This document shows positions 5,573 through 14,065 of a DNA stretch of 40,196 bases, piece after piece. Each line of letters opens with the position of its first letter. Positions within the stretch are counted from its first letter, which is position 1. The position numbers and the translations under genes were made by a program. The notes below the pieces were generated by a model that saw only the letters and a list, made by a program, of their open reading frames with translations, was not told the DNA's origin and made no database searches. Source of the DNA: a virus; the IMG/VR virus record IMGVR_UViG_3300033146_003205, positions 1-40,196 of that record; one strand, given 5' to 3'.

Positions 5573-6964
5573 ATGGTAGAAGAAAAACAGACTGATATTA
5601 AGGATTTAATAACTGCAATGAATTATTATAGTACTCATTCATACGAATTCGTATGCGACTTAATATTGGACACTGCCCACACAGGCATGAAACCGAGCTC
5701 ACAACAAGCACAGGTCTTGAAATCTCTCGATTCAGGGAATAGATTCATTTCTATTAAATCTGGACATGGTGTTGGGAAATCATCGTTACTTGCATGGGTT
5801 ATAACGTGGTTCTTATCAACGTATGCAGGAAGTCGTATTGGTTGTACTGCACCAACACAACATCAGTTATTTGATATTTTATGGGCTGAACTTAAAAAGT
5901 GGTATTCCAAAATAACAAACCCTTTAATTAAATCAATGTTAGTACTTACAGCTACAAGATTTTATTGTGTAAGCGACCCTGAGAACTGGTACGCTGTAGC
6001 GAGAACATCAGGAACTCCTGAAGGTCTTCAAGGTTTACACGCTGACCATTTCTTATTTATTGTAGATGAAGCAAGTGGTGTTGAGGAATGTATGTTTGAA
6101 GTTATTGAAGGCGCATTATCCACACAAGGTGCGTTATGTATAATGACAGGAAACCCAACACAAGTTTCAGGTACATTTTATAATTCTTTTCATAAAGATT
6201 CTAAACATTGGGAGAAATTCACATTCTCTTGTGCAGATTCAGAAAATGTTGACCAAAGTTATGTTGACAGAATGAAATCTAAATATGGTGAAGATAGTGA
6301 TATTTACAGAGTGCGTGTTCTTGGAGAATTTCCTAAAGCTGCAAGTAATACTTTAATACCATTATCTTATGTAGAAACAGCTTTTAATAATGATTTTTCA
6401 AGAAATGAGAAAGCATCATTAGTACTTGGTATTGATGTTGCACGTTTTGGTGATGATTATACAGAAATGGTGGTACGTCAAGATAAACACATCCTTGATT
6501 GGGAAACATTCTCAAAACAATCAACGATGGAAACTGTCGGGCGTGCGATGATGTTCATTAATAAATACAAAGATAAAGAAATTTATATTTATATAGACGA
6601 TACAGGTGTTGGTGGAGGAGTCACAGATAGACTTCTTGAACTTACTGAAGAAATGCCTAATGTAACAGTTCTTGGGGTTAATAATGGTTCAAGAGCTATG
6701 GATGCAGATAGATTTAAAAATCGTGGTGCTGAGTTATGGGTTTTAATGAAAGATAAAATCAGAGCAATGTGCATTAAACGTGATGATGATTTACAAGGGC
6801 AATTAGTATCAAGAAAATATGAAATTGAAAGCAGTGGTAAAATAAAACTCGAATCAAAAAAAATAATGAAAGAAAGAGGTCTACCGAGTCCTGATAAGGC
6901 TGACGCATTATCTCTTGCAATGATAGACCCCGACGACAGTGGCGGGGGGTGTATTTTATTTTGA
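5573..6964 (+). CDS. terL: Terminase large subunit
   Basis: This 463-residue protein has both enzymatic parts of a large terminase, the motor that pumps DNA into the prohead and cuts it. The ATPase has Walker A SGHGVGKSS at residues 63-71 and Walker B FLFIVDEASG with D165-E166. The RNase H-like nuclease has the three expected acidic motifs: GIDVARFGDD (D288), YIDDTGVGGG (D342/D343) and DKADALSLAM (D444). The length is normal. It lies between the putative TerS and the portal gene as in many tailed viruses. Confidence 0.95.
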   Translation: MVEEKQTDIKDLITAMNYYSTHSYEFVCDLILDTAHTGMKPSSQQAQVLKSLDSGNRFISIKSGHGVGKSSLLAWVITWFLSTYAGSRIGCTAPTQHQLFDILWAELKKWYSKITNPLIKSMLVLTATRFYCVSDPENWYAVARTSGTPEGLQGLHADHFLFIVDEASGVEECMFEVIEGALSTQGALCIMTGNPTQVSGTFYNSFHKDSKHWEKFTFSCADSENVDQSYVDRMKSKYGEDSDIYRVRVLGEFPKAASNTLIPLSYVETAFNNDFSRNEKASLVLGIDVARFGDDYTEMVVRQDKHILDWETFSKQSTMETVGRAMMFINKYKDKEIYIYIDDTGVGGGVTDRLLELTEEMPNVTVLGVNNGSRAMDADRFKNRGAELWVLMKDKIRAMCIKRDDDLQGQLVSRKYEIESSGKIKLESKKIMKERGLPSPDKADALSLAMIDPDDSGGGCILF

Positions 6965-7047
6965 TAGAGGATACTTATTATGCAATCATAAATGAAGATT
7001 TTGATGAAGAAGAAATAGAGGAAGAAGAGGGCGATTTTGATGACTAA
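6961..7047 (+). CDS. Very acidic micro-protein, TTG start
   Basis: A TTG overlapping the TerL stop opens a 28-residue frame with 13 Asp/Glu in its last 17 residues (NEDFDEEEIEEEEGDFDD). No ATG is available. The Asp/Glu run also encodes the ribosome-binding purines for the next gene, so it may exist only as spacer. It overlaps the start of the gene at 7040. Confidence 0.3.
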   Translation: MIEDTYYAIINEDFDEEEIEEEEGDFDD

Positions 7048-7270
7048 ACAAATAACGGATTACATTCATAAAAGAATTAAAATTATATGTAAAGATTATG
7101 TGATTTTCGGGAAGTTGTGTTATTATCATTTTGATAATAGAACAATACATCTTAGCGATTATACAAAAGTCACACAGAACGGAAAGGAAACAGGAGAATT
7201 CGTTGTATTAAATTCTAACGAATGGGATTCTTTCAAAACAAAAGATATAGATTTAGAACAGGGTGAATAA
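7040..7270 (+). CDS. Small beta-rich protein, possibly Sm/LSm-like
   Basis: The ATG at 7040 (one codon after a TTG) begins a 76-residue protein. It reads as a string of short strands: KRIKIICKDYVIFGKL, then CYYHFDNRTIHLSDY, then EFVVLNSNEWDSF, with a Gly after the second strand and an N-terminal helix. This is the pattern of an Sm or SH3-like barrel, inferred by eye only. The purine-rich end of the upstream micro-ORF provides its binding site. Confidence 0.5.
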   Translation: MTKQITDYIHKRIKIICKDYVIFGKLCYYHFDNRTIHLSDYTKVTQNGKETGEFVVLNSNEWDSFKTKDIDLEQGE

Positions 7271-7274
7271 AAAG

Positions 7275-7778
7275 ATGGAATATAAAGAATTTAAATTAGA
7301 AATTAAAGATGGTAAGTTGTATAATATTAGAACTTTTAAACCTGTAGATGTGGAAGTTAATGTTAAAGAAAAAGAACAATTTGTGGGTAAACAAGAAGCT
7401 TATGACGTTGTTAATGTTATTGAAGAAGATAAAGTTCCTGTTTTATTAGATTTCTTAAAAGAAGAACTTGCTAAATATGATGATTATTTAAAATCATGGA
7501 CTGATGTAAGAGATAATTTTGAAAAGAAATATCCTGGATTAGAAAAACTTAAATCAGAATTTGATAGACTTATAGTGTTAAGTAATTCAGTGATGCAACA
7601 TAAGAATCCAAACGTTAAAAAGTTGCGTGGAGAATTCAAAGCTTTAGATAATTTTTGTGATGAATACAATAAATACGTTAATTCGTTACCTAATATTAAA
7701 GTTATAACACCTAATCTTGAAAAGATTAATTACCAAATTGATTTTATTACAAAAAATTACCCAAACCTAGAAAACTAG
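7275..7778 (+). CDS. Hypothetical helical protein
   Basis: The ATG at 7275, with GGGTGAA eight bases upstream, is chosen over a GTG at 7263. The 167-residue product begins with a short beta part and continues as long charged helices (KEELAKYDDYLKSW, EKLKSEFDRLIVLS), probably coiled coil. It is the last gene before a terminator, so it closes the packaging operon. Function unknown. Confidence 0.6.
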   Translation: MEYKEFKLEIKDGKLYNIRTFKPVDVEVNVKEKEQFVGKQEAYDVVNVIEEDKVPVLLDFLKEELAKYDDYLKSWTDVRDNFEKKYPGLEKLKSEFDRLIVLSNSVMQHKNPNVKKLRGEFKALDNFCDEYNKYVNSLPNIKVITPNLEKINYQIDFITKNYPNLEN

Positions 7779-7797
7779 GTTTTTCTTTATTTTTTTT
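7764..7797 (+). terminator. Hairpin plus T-run terminator
   Basis: AAACCTAG (7764-7771) and CTAGGTTT (7776-7783) form a perfect 8-bp stem with a four-base loop, followed by TTCTTTATTTTTTTT. It overlaps the stop codon of the preceding gene and is followed at once by a new promoter. Confidence 0.8.
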
Positions 7798-7798
7798 A

Positions 7799-7813
7799 GA
7801 AAAGTTTATATAC
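7799..7813 (+). promoter_or_regulatory. Archaeal BRE/TATA promoter for the head operon
   Basis: AGAAAAG (BRE-like, 7799-7805) plus TTTATATA (7806-7813) is a textbook archaeal core promoter. The portal ATG lies 60 bases downstream, leaving a leader of about 35 bases. It sits directly after a terminator, so head genes have their own transcription start. Confidence 0.75.
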
Positions 7814-7872
7814 TTCAACTTCTATAACCTTAATTAGTTTTTATTATTGTTCTTATAAACCTCGTATTTTAA

Positions 7873-9534
7873 ATGAATCTATTTACACAAACAATCACGA
7901 ATATAAAGGCGAAATTCAATAATACTCCAGACTTATCTATGTTAGATAGTCCTACTTCTGTTAAAGCTAAAAACGAGACTCAAACATCTTCAAGCTCATT
8001 ATTTTCATCAGATGTCTTTGAAAGAAAAGGTGTTGATGACGGCGTCTTAAAAGCGTATATCCCTAAATTCTTATACAAACCACCTTTTGGTTTTCCTAGA
8101 AATCTTAATGTTCCATTAGTTAGAGCTACCGCAGCAAATCCTTATATATTTGCAGTAAAACGGCTTATAAAAGAAGAAGTAGCAAATAATAAATGGGATA
8201 TTGTTTCTAAAGATGATAGTATTAAACTTGATGAACAAGACCAGAAAGATAGATTAGAAATAATTGATTTCTTAAATAATCCAAATAGAAATAAAGAAGG
8301 CTGGCAAGATATTGCTAAAGCTTGTGTTAATGATATTTGTGATTTAGATTCTGGAATTTGGATTAAAGTATTTAATAAAGCAGGGAAACTTGTTGAGGTA
8401 TACGCTAGAGACGGCGGGTCATTCCTTAAAAATCCCGATTTGTTTGGTAGTATTGGGGACAGAGCATCAATCATTTATCCTGACAGAGAAATGGACATAC
8501 AATCAATGAATCAAGAATCACGTCTTAAATATTATGATTTAAAATTCTCAACTCGTGCAGCATATTGGCAATACGGTTGGACTAATGCAGCATTACCTGT
8601 GCCTTTTGGTAAACGTGAAATTATATATTTCATGATGAATCCTAAAACAGATAGTGTTTATGGGACATCACCTGTACAAATTCTTGCAGATGTAATTTAT
8701 ACTCTTGTATATGGTTCATTATACAATCTTGATTTTTATAGAAATTCTAATATCCCTGAAGGTATAATTTCTCTTGTTGGTGCACAACAAAACGAAGTTA
8801 AAGCGTTCAAAGAAAAGTTCCAAAATAGTTTCACTATAAAAGACCCAAACACAGGATTTTATAGAAAACAAGGATTTAAAGTTCCAATGACTTCATATCC
8901 TGCATCATTTACCCCATTTCAATTATCAAGTCGAGATATGGAAATTATTTCACAACAACAATGGTTTACCAAAGTTGTATGGATGGCTTTCGGTCTTAGT
9001 GCTGATGATATGGGATTCTCTGAAGATTCTAATAAATCTACAAGCGAAAGTGCTGAACGTAGATATGCTAAAAAGGCAGCAAAACCTTTACTTAAATTAT
9101 TCGAAACTAGAATTAATAAAGAAATACTTCCTGAATTCGGTAATGATAAACTTAAATTCGTATTTGATAAATATGATTTAGATGATGAAATGAAGAAGTA
9201 TATGTTGTACAAAGCACAACTTGAAGTTGGAGTTACAACACCTTTAATGATTGCTGAAGAAGAAAATATTGATGTGGAAAAACTTAGAAAGTTTAAAGCT
9301 GAAGAAGCAGCAACGGCACAAAAGGAACAAGCAGCATCAGGGGAAAAAGTGGAGAATTCGGCTTTCAAACAAGATAATGGTAGACAAGGAAAACAAAATT
9401 CCGGAAAACCAAGCGAGAAAGATTCGAAAGCTCAACGTGATAAGAAGTATATTAAGAAAATCAAAACATCTGGTGGTAAAATCAGATACGAGTACGGGAA
9501 AGATACTCAAAGAAGCGGAGCTGTATCAGAATGA
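7873..9534 (+). CDS. Portal protein
   Basis: This 553-residue protein forms the ring through which DNA enters the capsid. It has the typical order: a variable N-terminus, a core with YGTSPVQILADVIYTLVYG and NSNIPEGIIS around residues 258-300, a region with TPFQLSSRDMEI, and AFGLSADDMGFSEDSNKSTSESAERRY near 375-400, which resembles the conserved clip/stem part of HK97/SPP1-type portals. The last 80 residues are Lys/Gln-rich and probably disordered. Position between TerL and the protease supports the call. Confidence 0.88.
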   Translation: MNLFTQTITNIKAKFNNTPDLSMLDSPTSVKAKNETQTSSSSLFSSDVFERKGVDDGVLKAYIPKFLYKPPFGFPRNLNVPLVRATAANPYIFAVKRLIKEEVANNKWDIVSKDDSIKLDEQDQKDRLEIIDFLNNPNRNKEGWQDIAKACVNDICDLDSGIWIKVFNKAGKLVEVYARDGGSFLKNPDLFGSIGDRASIIYPDREMDIQSMNQESRLKYYDLKFSTRAAYWQYGWTNAALPVPFGKREIIYFMMNPKTDSVYGTSPVQILADVIYTLVYGSLYNLDFYRNSNIPEGIISLVGAQQNEVKAFKEKFQNSFTIKDPNTGFYRKQGFKVPMTSYPASFTPFQLSSRDMEIISQQQWFTKVVWMAFGLSADDMGFSEDSNKSTSESAERRYAKKAAKPLLKLFETRINKEILPEFGNDKLKFVFDKYDLDDEMKKYMLYKAQLEVGVTTPLMIAEEENIDVEKLRKFKAEEAATAQKEQAASGEKVENSAFKQDNGRQGKQNSGKPSEKDSKAQRDKKYIKKIKTSGGKIRYEYGKDTQRSGAVSE

Positions 9535-10784
9535 GTTGCGATAAGAAAACATGGACAAAAGCATGTTCTGAATTCAAATCTGCATATGGTAGAGATGTTA
9601 AATCTGCAAAAGAGTTTTCAGTAATTTTATCTATGGTGAAATGTTATAAGAGTTCTATTTACGACCAAATTAGAAAGTATCATATTGTTAATAACACATT
9701 ACCAAGTTACGAACAAGTATATGGTTTTGTACAAGATACTCTCAAAAGCGGTGTGAAATCACAATCATATTATTCAGGAGACATCTCTTGGAATGAAGCT
9801 AATATCAAAGGGAAAAGAAAGTATTACGTTGAAGGTTATGCAAGCACAACTGATGAAGACGATTATTTCGAAACTGTAACAAAAGAAGGACAAGAAGATT
9901 TACTTGACCAGTTTAGAGATAAAATTATCACTTTAGATATTGAACACGATGACTGGGTTGATGAGAACGGGAAAGTTCTAAGAAAACCTAAAACAAGCAC
10001 ACTACCTATAGGTAAAGTAATTCATGCAGAACTTAAAGAAAAAGGCGTATGGGTTAAAGTTGAAATTAATGATATGCACCCTAATTTTAAAAACGTTTGG
10101 GAAAGTATCAAAAGAAGATTTTTACATTCATTTAGTATTGGATTTTGGGAAGTTGAAGTTGTAAGGCGAGAGATTGCAGGTATTGCTAGGAAATTCATTA
10201 GTAGATTACATCTTAACAATCTTACTTTAACAGGGAATCCTGTAAATACAAATGCTACATTTTTGCCTACAATGAAGGCAATTCTTAAATCTAAAGAAGG
10301 TGAAACCATGGTAGAAGAAAACCAAGAAAATAATGTTCAAGAAGGAGTTGAAGATAACACACAAACAGAAGAAGGTTCGCAAGAATCCGGAAAAGAATCT
10401 TCAAAACAAGAAACAGATGATAAATCTGACGATGAGAGCTTGATTAAACAAGTTGCCGATATAAGTGTAGAGTTATCACAAACAAAAGCCGAACTTGAAA
10501 AACAAAAAAACGAATTAGTAGAAGCTCAAAAGAAATTTGAATCTGAAAAAGCAGCTTTCACAGAACAAAAAGAAACCATAACTAAAGAGTTACAAGGACC
10601 TTTAAGTGCTATAAAAGCTCACAAAGAAGAAATCAAAAATCTAAGAACTGAAATAACTAATTTAAAAGCAGACATTGAAAAACCTATCTTGAAAGCTAAA
10701 ATCGAACATGAAGATGTTTCGTTATTATCTAATCAAGCTGACAGTAATAAATCAAATAGTTCTGTATTAGGATTAATAAATTAA
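9531..10784 (+). CDS. Prohead protease fused to scaffold
   Basis: This 417-residue protein overlaps the portal stop by four bases. Residues 97-255 match HK97-type prohead proteases: GYASTTDEDDYFETV, then LDIEHDDW with His139, then LHSFSIGF (Ser200 or Ser202), and LTGNPVN at about 235. Such proteases cut capsid and scaffold proteins during maturation. After residue 260 comes a Gln/Glu-rich linker and a long coiled coil to the end, which is the scaffold. The N-terminal 95 residues are an extra helical domain. A start inside the gene likely makes the scaffold alone (see next entry). Confidence 0.88.
   Translation: MSCDKKTWTKACSEFKSAYGRDVKSAKEFSVILSMVKCYKSSIYDQIRKYHIVNNTLPSYEQVYGFVQDTLKSGVKSQSYYSGDISWNEANIKGKRKYYVEGYASTTDEDDYFETVTKEGQEDLLDQFRDKIITLDIEHDDWVDENGKVLRKPKTSTLPIGKVIHAELKEKGVWVKVEINDMHPNFKNVWESIKRRFLHSFSIGFWEVEVVRREIAGIARKFISRLHLNNLTLTGNPVNTNATFLPTMKAILKSKEGETMVEENQENNVQEGVEDNTQTEEGSQESGKESSKQETDDKSDDESLIKQVADISVELSQTKAELEKQKNELVEAQKKFESEKAAFTEQKETITKELQGPLSAIKAHKEEIKNLRTEITNLKADIEKPILKAKIEHEDVSLLSNQADSNKSNSSVLGLIN
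10308..10784 (+). CDS. Nested scaffolding protein (internal start)
   Basis: An in-frame ATG at 10308 (Met260 of the protease gene) is preceded at five bases by AGAAGGTGA, as good a ribosome binding site as any in the arm. It falls exactly at the boundary between protease and coiled coil, so translation from it would yield a free 158-residue scaffold (linker, then coiled coil of about 100 residues). This is the same logic as the lambda C/Nu3 pair. The nested product is inferred. Confidence 0.65.
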   Translation: MVEENQENNVQEGVEDNTQTEEGSQESGKESSKQETDDKSDDESLIKQVADISVELSQTKAELEKQKNELVEAQKKFESEKAAFTEQKETITKELQGPLSAIKAHKEEIKNLRTEITNLKADIEKPILKAKIEHEDVSLLSNQADSNKSNSSVLGLIN

Positions 10785-10798
10785 AAGAGGAATTTGAA

Positions 10799-11932
10799 AT
10801 GGCAAATACAAACCCTATGGGAGACAATGTAGATGTTGACGCATGTTACGCAGTTTCTTTCGGAAATTTAAAAAACAAAACTGTATATCAAGATTACAGT
10901 ACAGGATTAGACTCCACTAATGATATGAGGTCTGATTTCAATGACAGAATTAATTCAAACATAAAAGCACACAGTTCCACTACAGGCGGAGCAGGTACTG
11001 CTGGTTATGCTATGATTCCAGTTTACGTTGACCCAAAAATCATCGACCAATCACGGAAAAGAACTCCAATCACTGAATTATTTCCAAGAGTATCCAACAG
11101 AGGTATGTACGCTGATTATAACGTAATTACTGCAAAAGGCGGTGCTTTCACTGCTGCAGAAGACGCTTCATTAAGTGAAACTACTACAACTTACGACAGA
11201 GCATCAAAAGCTATTAAGTTTTTATACGCTGTAGGTAGAGTTACTGGTCCTTCACAAGCTGCACAACCTTCATATAGTTTAATGGGTATGAATCCTTCAG
11301 GTGCTCAAATGGGCGGTTTCGCAGACGCTGCAGCACCTAACGCTAAACAACAAGAAGTTCTTATTAAAGCTAGAGAATTGAAAGAATTAGAAGAAAATCT
11401 ATTACTTAATGGAAATTCAACTACTTCAGCAATCTCAGGTAACCCTGACGGTTCAGAATTTGATGGTATTATAACTTTAGTTGGTGTTACAAACACAGTT
11501 GATAAAAACACTGCAGCTGTTGCTTTAGCAGATGTTGATACTGCTATCAAAAACGCTTTTGATGACGGTGGAATTCCTAATTTAGCTGTTGCTTCATCTG
11601 GTGTATTTACTGATATTTTAACATTATTAAATGCTAAAATTGGTTACTTACAACCTGCTGTTGAAACTGCATGGGGTTTCTCTCAAATTGTTTTAAACAC
11701 AATGGTTGGTAAAGTTAATGTTATTCCAAGTATGTTTATGAGTAATGCATCTGGTAGCAAATCTATTTATTTCTTAGATATGTCTGTTATCGAAGTTAGA
11801 GTATTACAAGATATGACTTACGAAGAATTAGCACACACTAACGATTCTCAAAAATTCATGCTAAAAATGTATGAAACTTTGATTGTTCGTGCACCAAGTT
11901 TCTGTTCAAGTATTACAGAAATTTCAGCATAA
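10799..11932 (+). CDS. Major capsid protein (HK97 fold)
   Basis: This 377-residue protein follows the protease after 14 bases that include an AAGAGGAA site. It has an N-arm-like first 50 residues, then VDPKIIDQSRKRTPITELFPRVSNRG, the start of the HK97-like core, the LKELEENLLLNG spine helix, and a C-terminal part with VNVIPSMFMSN and a domain ending in RAPSFCSSI. The order protease/scaffold then this gene, its size and its absence of other motifs support the call. It is cleaved or assembled with the help of the upstream protease. Confidence 0.88.
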   Translation: MANTNPMGDNVDVDACYAVSFGNLKNKTVYQDYSTGLDSTNDMRSDFNDRINSNIKAHSSTTGGAGTAGYAMIPVYVDPKIIDQSRKRTPITELFPRVSNRGMYADYNVITAKGGAFTAAEDASLSETTTTYDRASKAIKFLYAVGRVTGPSQAAQPSYSLMGMNPSGAQMGGFADAAAPNAKQQEVLIKARELKELEENLLLNGNSTTSAISGNPDGSEFDGIITLVGVTNTVDKNTAAVALADVDTAIKNAFDDGGIPNLAVASSGVFTDILTLLNAKIGYLQPAVETAWGFSQIVLNTMVGKVNVIPSMFMSNASGSKSIYFLDMSVIEVRVLQDMTYEELAHTNDSQKFMLKMYETLIVRAPSFCSSITEISA

Positions 11933-11933
11933 G

Positions 11934-11956
11934 GTTAGATTTATTTCTAACTTTTT
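11934..11956 (+). terminator. Hairpin after the capsid gene
   Basis: GTTAGA (11934-11939) and TCTAAC (11946-11951) pair over a six-base loop and are followed by TTTTTA. It is short and lies just after the capsid stop; it may adjust transcript ends so that capsid mRNA is more abundant than downstream mRNA. Confidence 0.5.
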
Positions 11957-11983
11957 ATTAAATATAAAAGGAGATGATTATAT

Positions 11984-12265
11984 ATGGCAGCAGCTTTAAA
12001 AGTAGCATCCGCAGTTGGCGGACCAATTAGTAATGGGAGTGCAAACAGTGCTTCTGGTTTAGTTGAAGGTGTTTACACTGTAACAATTGCAACTACAAAA
12101 GATTGGGCAATCTTCGCAGATTTCTCAAAAGTTAAGTATGTTCACGCATACGTAACTGCAACTGGTGTAGACGCAAAAGCTTACGTAGATGGCACAACTA
12201 AAAACAAAGTTTTCGTTACTGGTGTTGGAGCTTGTACTATTATTGTTAAAGGTACATCCGCATAA
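11984..12265 (+). CDS. Probable capsid decoration protein
   Basis: This 93-residue protein is all beta by composition (VEGVYTVTIATTKDWAIF, YVHAYVTAT, TKNKVFVTGVGACTIIVKG) and rich in Ala, Gly, Thr and Val. It has an excellent AAAAGGAGATGA binding site, so it is made in quantity. Right after the capsid gene, the most likely role is a capsid-stabilising or head fibre protein. No family is recognised by name. Confidence 0.55.
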   Translation: MAAALKVASAVGGPISNGSANSASGLVEGVYTVTIATTKDWAIFADFSKVKYVHAYVTATGVDAKAYVDGTTKNKVFVTGVGACTIIVKGTSA

Positions 12266-12270
12266 GTAAA

Positions 12271-12549
12271 ATGACGTGCTCAAAATGTGGGAAGTGTTGT
12301 ACTTCCCTTTTTTTTGCTTATCCTGAATTCAAATTAAGGAAAAGTGATATTGATTATTATAAGTATCACAATATAGATATCATAAAAGATAAAGTTAATA
12401 AACAAATCATATTCAAAGTTAATCAACGATGTAGAAACTTAACAAGTAATAATCTATGTCGGATATTTAAAAACAGACCCGATATTTGTCGTGAAAAGGC
12501 GAATAAAGATATTAATTTCATGCGAATTGAAGGTTGTACAGAGGAATGA
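12271..12549 (+). CDS. YkgJ-like CxxCxxCC cluster protein
   Basis: This 92-residue protein opens with CSKCGKCC (C3, C6, C9, C10), then has QRCRNLTSNNLCRIFKNRPDIC and a final C near the end. This is the pattern of the YkgJ-type putative zinc/iron-chelating family (PF03692). In cells these proteins are poorly characterised and may bind an Fe-S cluster or zinc. Its place between capsid and connector genes is unusual. The ORF starts six bases after the previous stop. Confidence 0.8.
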   Translation: MTCSKCGKCCTSLFFAYPEFKLRKSDIDYYKYHNIDIIKDKVNKQIIFKVNQRCRNLTSNNLCRIFKNRPDICREKANKDINFMRIEGCTEE

Positions 12550-12552
12550 AAA

Positions 12553-12765
12553 ATGGTAGAAGAAAAAAAAGTTGTTAAAACATACGCACAAAGAAGCGTA
12601 GAATTAGAAAAAAAAAAAGCTAAAAAAGATAACTCAGAAATGAGAATTCTTGAAGAACACAAAGATGCAGAAATCCCTTATAGGTTATGTCAAATCCCTG
12701 GTCGAAGAGGTAGAGACGGTAAAGTAACTGAATGGAGAACTGTAACTAAAGTTATATATGATTAA
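12553..12765 (+). CDS. Hypothetical basic protein in the head-neck module
   Basis: This 70-residue protein starts three bases after the previous stop. It is very charged (VELEKKKAKKDNSEMR), then ends CQIPGRRGRDGKVTEW, so it is likely a helix with a flexible basic tail. No motif identifies it. Its place suggests a minor head or DNA-binding packaging factor. Confidence 0.55.
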   Translation: MVEEKKVVKTYAQRSVELEKKKAKKDNSEMRILEEHKDAEIPYRLCQIPGRRGRDGKVTEWRTVTKVIYD

Positions 12766-12775
12766 GGTGAATTAA

Positions 12776-13600
12776 ATGTATTGTACTGCCGAGGAAGTTT
12801 ATCAGTCAACAAGTTTGTCTGAAAGTGTAGTGAGTCGTCCTGCTGTAGAGGGTTTTATCCATGCTGCAGAAGAACAATTATGTAGGCTTAGCCACACTAT
12901 TTATTTAATTAACAAAGGAAGCAGTACGGTTACATCTTCCACTGATTCAATCATTACAGATAGTAATGGTGCTTGGGTTGAAGGAAGTTTACCCGGGTAT
13001 TATGTTCATATTTCGGGGGGAACGGGTGTTGGTCAAGTCCGTCTTATTTCGGCAAACACATCGACAACAATTACTGTATCGGATTCCTTTATAACAACTC
13101 CTGATGATACAAGTATATATCGTGTGTTCTATTCGCCCAAAAGCCCAATAATTGATACAACACTGGACGGAAACGATTCCCCCTTCATTTATTTAGATTA
13201 TTATCCTTTATTAGATGTTGAATCCTTATCTGTTAGCAGTATTGATATTGATATTTCCTCATTATACAAATATAAGGAATTTGGTAAAATACAATTAAGT
13301 CAAACATCAAGTACAAGATTGTTTACTTCATATCCTCCACAAGCATTAGATATTAATTATTCTTATGGTGTTATGGGGTTGCCTTATGTTGAAAAAAGAT
13401 ACATTACTTTACTTGCTTCATTAAAGACACTTGCGGCTCAAATGGGGGGCACTTATAACACCCCTTCGCAATACACCTTACCTGAAGGAAGTGTCACTAT
13501 AGGGCAAGCATACGTTAACATAAGAGGTACTTTTGATGTGATGACAAAAGAACTTGCTCTTGTTGAGAAAGATGTTATTAAATATCCTGTAATAATGTAG
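12776..13600 (+). CDS. Head-tail connector (adaptor) with beta insertion
   Basis: This 274-residue protein starts MYCTAEEVYQSTSL with a helical N-terminus and ends in helices (YITLLASLKTLAAQ, VMTKELALVEKDVIKY), the arrangement of gp6/gp15-type head-tail adaptors. Residues about 45-185 are beta-rich (ITDSNGAWVEGSLPGYYVHI, YRVFYSP) and may be an inserted domain exposed at the neck. The position directly after the head genes agrees. Confidence 0.65.
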   Translation: MYCTAEEVYQSTSLSESVVSRPAVEGFIHAAEEQLCRLSHTIYLINKGSSTVTSSTDSIITDSNGAWVEGSLPGYYVHISGGTGVGQVRLISANTSTTITVSDSFITTPDDTSIYRVFYSPKSPIIDTTLDGNDSPFIYLDYYPLLDVESLSVSSIDIDISSLYKYKEFGKIQLSQTSSTRLFTSYPPQALDINYSYGVMGLPYVEKRYITLLASLKTLAAQMGGTYNTPSQYTLPEGSVTIGQAYVNIRGTFDVMTKELALVEKDVIKYPVIM

Positions 13601-13614
13601 AAAAGTTTATAAAC
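13598..13614 (+). promoter_or_regulatory. Archaeal BRE/TATA promoter in front of the neck/tail genes
   Basis: GTAGAAAAG followed by TTTATAAAC (TATA at 13606-13613) overlaps the stop of the connector gene. The next ATG is at 13682, leaving a leader of about 45 bases. It would give the tail operon its own start. Confidence 0.7.
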
Positions 13615-13681
13615 TTAAACGTCTATAAACTATTTATTCTTATTGTACAGCCAAGTGGCTATAATATACCAAGCGGTAAAA

Positions 13682-14065
13682 ATGACATTAATAAAAGTAG
13701 ACTCAGAAATAGGTACAAAATTTGTAGAAGCATTCTCAAAAACTCTTACTCATATCCCTGTAACAAAAACAACTTCTAATTATTCAGGTGATGAAACCTT
13801 AACTGATGGCGATTCTACTACTGTCGAAGCCGCATTTTTCTTACGTAACGATTCTTATGTTCAATCACGTCCTGGTTTAGTAATAACTGGTGACGCTATC
13901 ATAGTTTTTAAAACGACAGATTCTATCACATTCAATGATAAAATTGTTTATAATGAGATTACTTATAGAGTTTCAAGTAATAGAAACGACATATTAACAA
14001 GATATATTGGAACTACTGCAATGTATAAGACTGCTCAATTATTTATTAATGACGATGGCATCTGA
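13682..14065 (+). CDS. Head completion/closure protein
   Basis: The ATG at 13682 is chosen because it follows the promoter at a proper distance; the upstream TTG at 13643 is in the leader. The 127-residue protein is mainly beta (GDAIIVFKTTDSITFNDKIVYNEITYRVSS), as for small stopper proteins that close the head. It ends overlapped by the next gene. The name rests on order and size. Confidence 0.55.
   Translation: MTLIKVDSEIGTKFVEAFSKTLTHIPVTKTTSNYSGDETLTDGDSTTVEAAFFLRNDSYVQSRPGLVITGDAIIVFKTTDSITFNDKIVYNEITYRVSSNRNDILTRYIGTTAMYKTAQLFINDDGI

Noticed and set aside
8142-9368. Long minus-strand frames opposite the portal gene
   Set aside because: They mirror the codon pattern of the portal gene and have no promoter or ribosome site; shadows.
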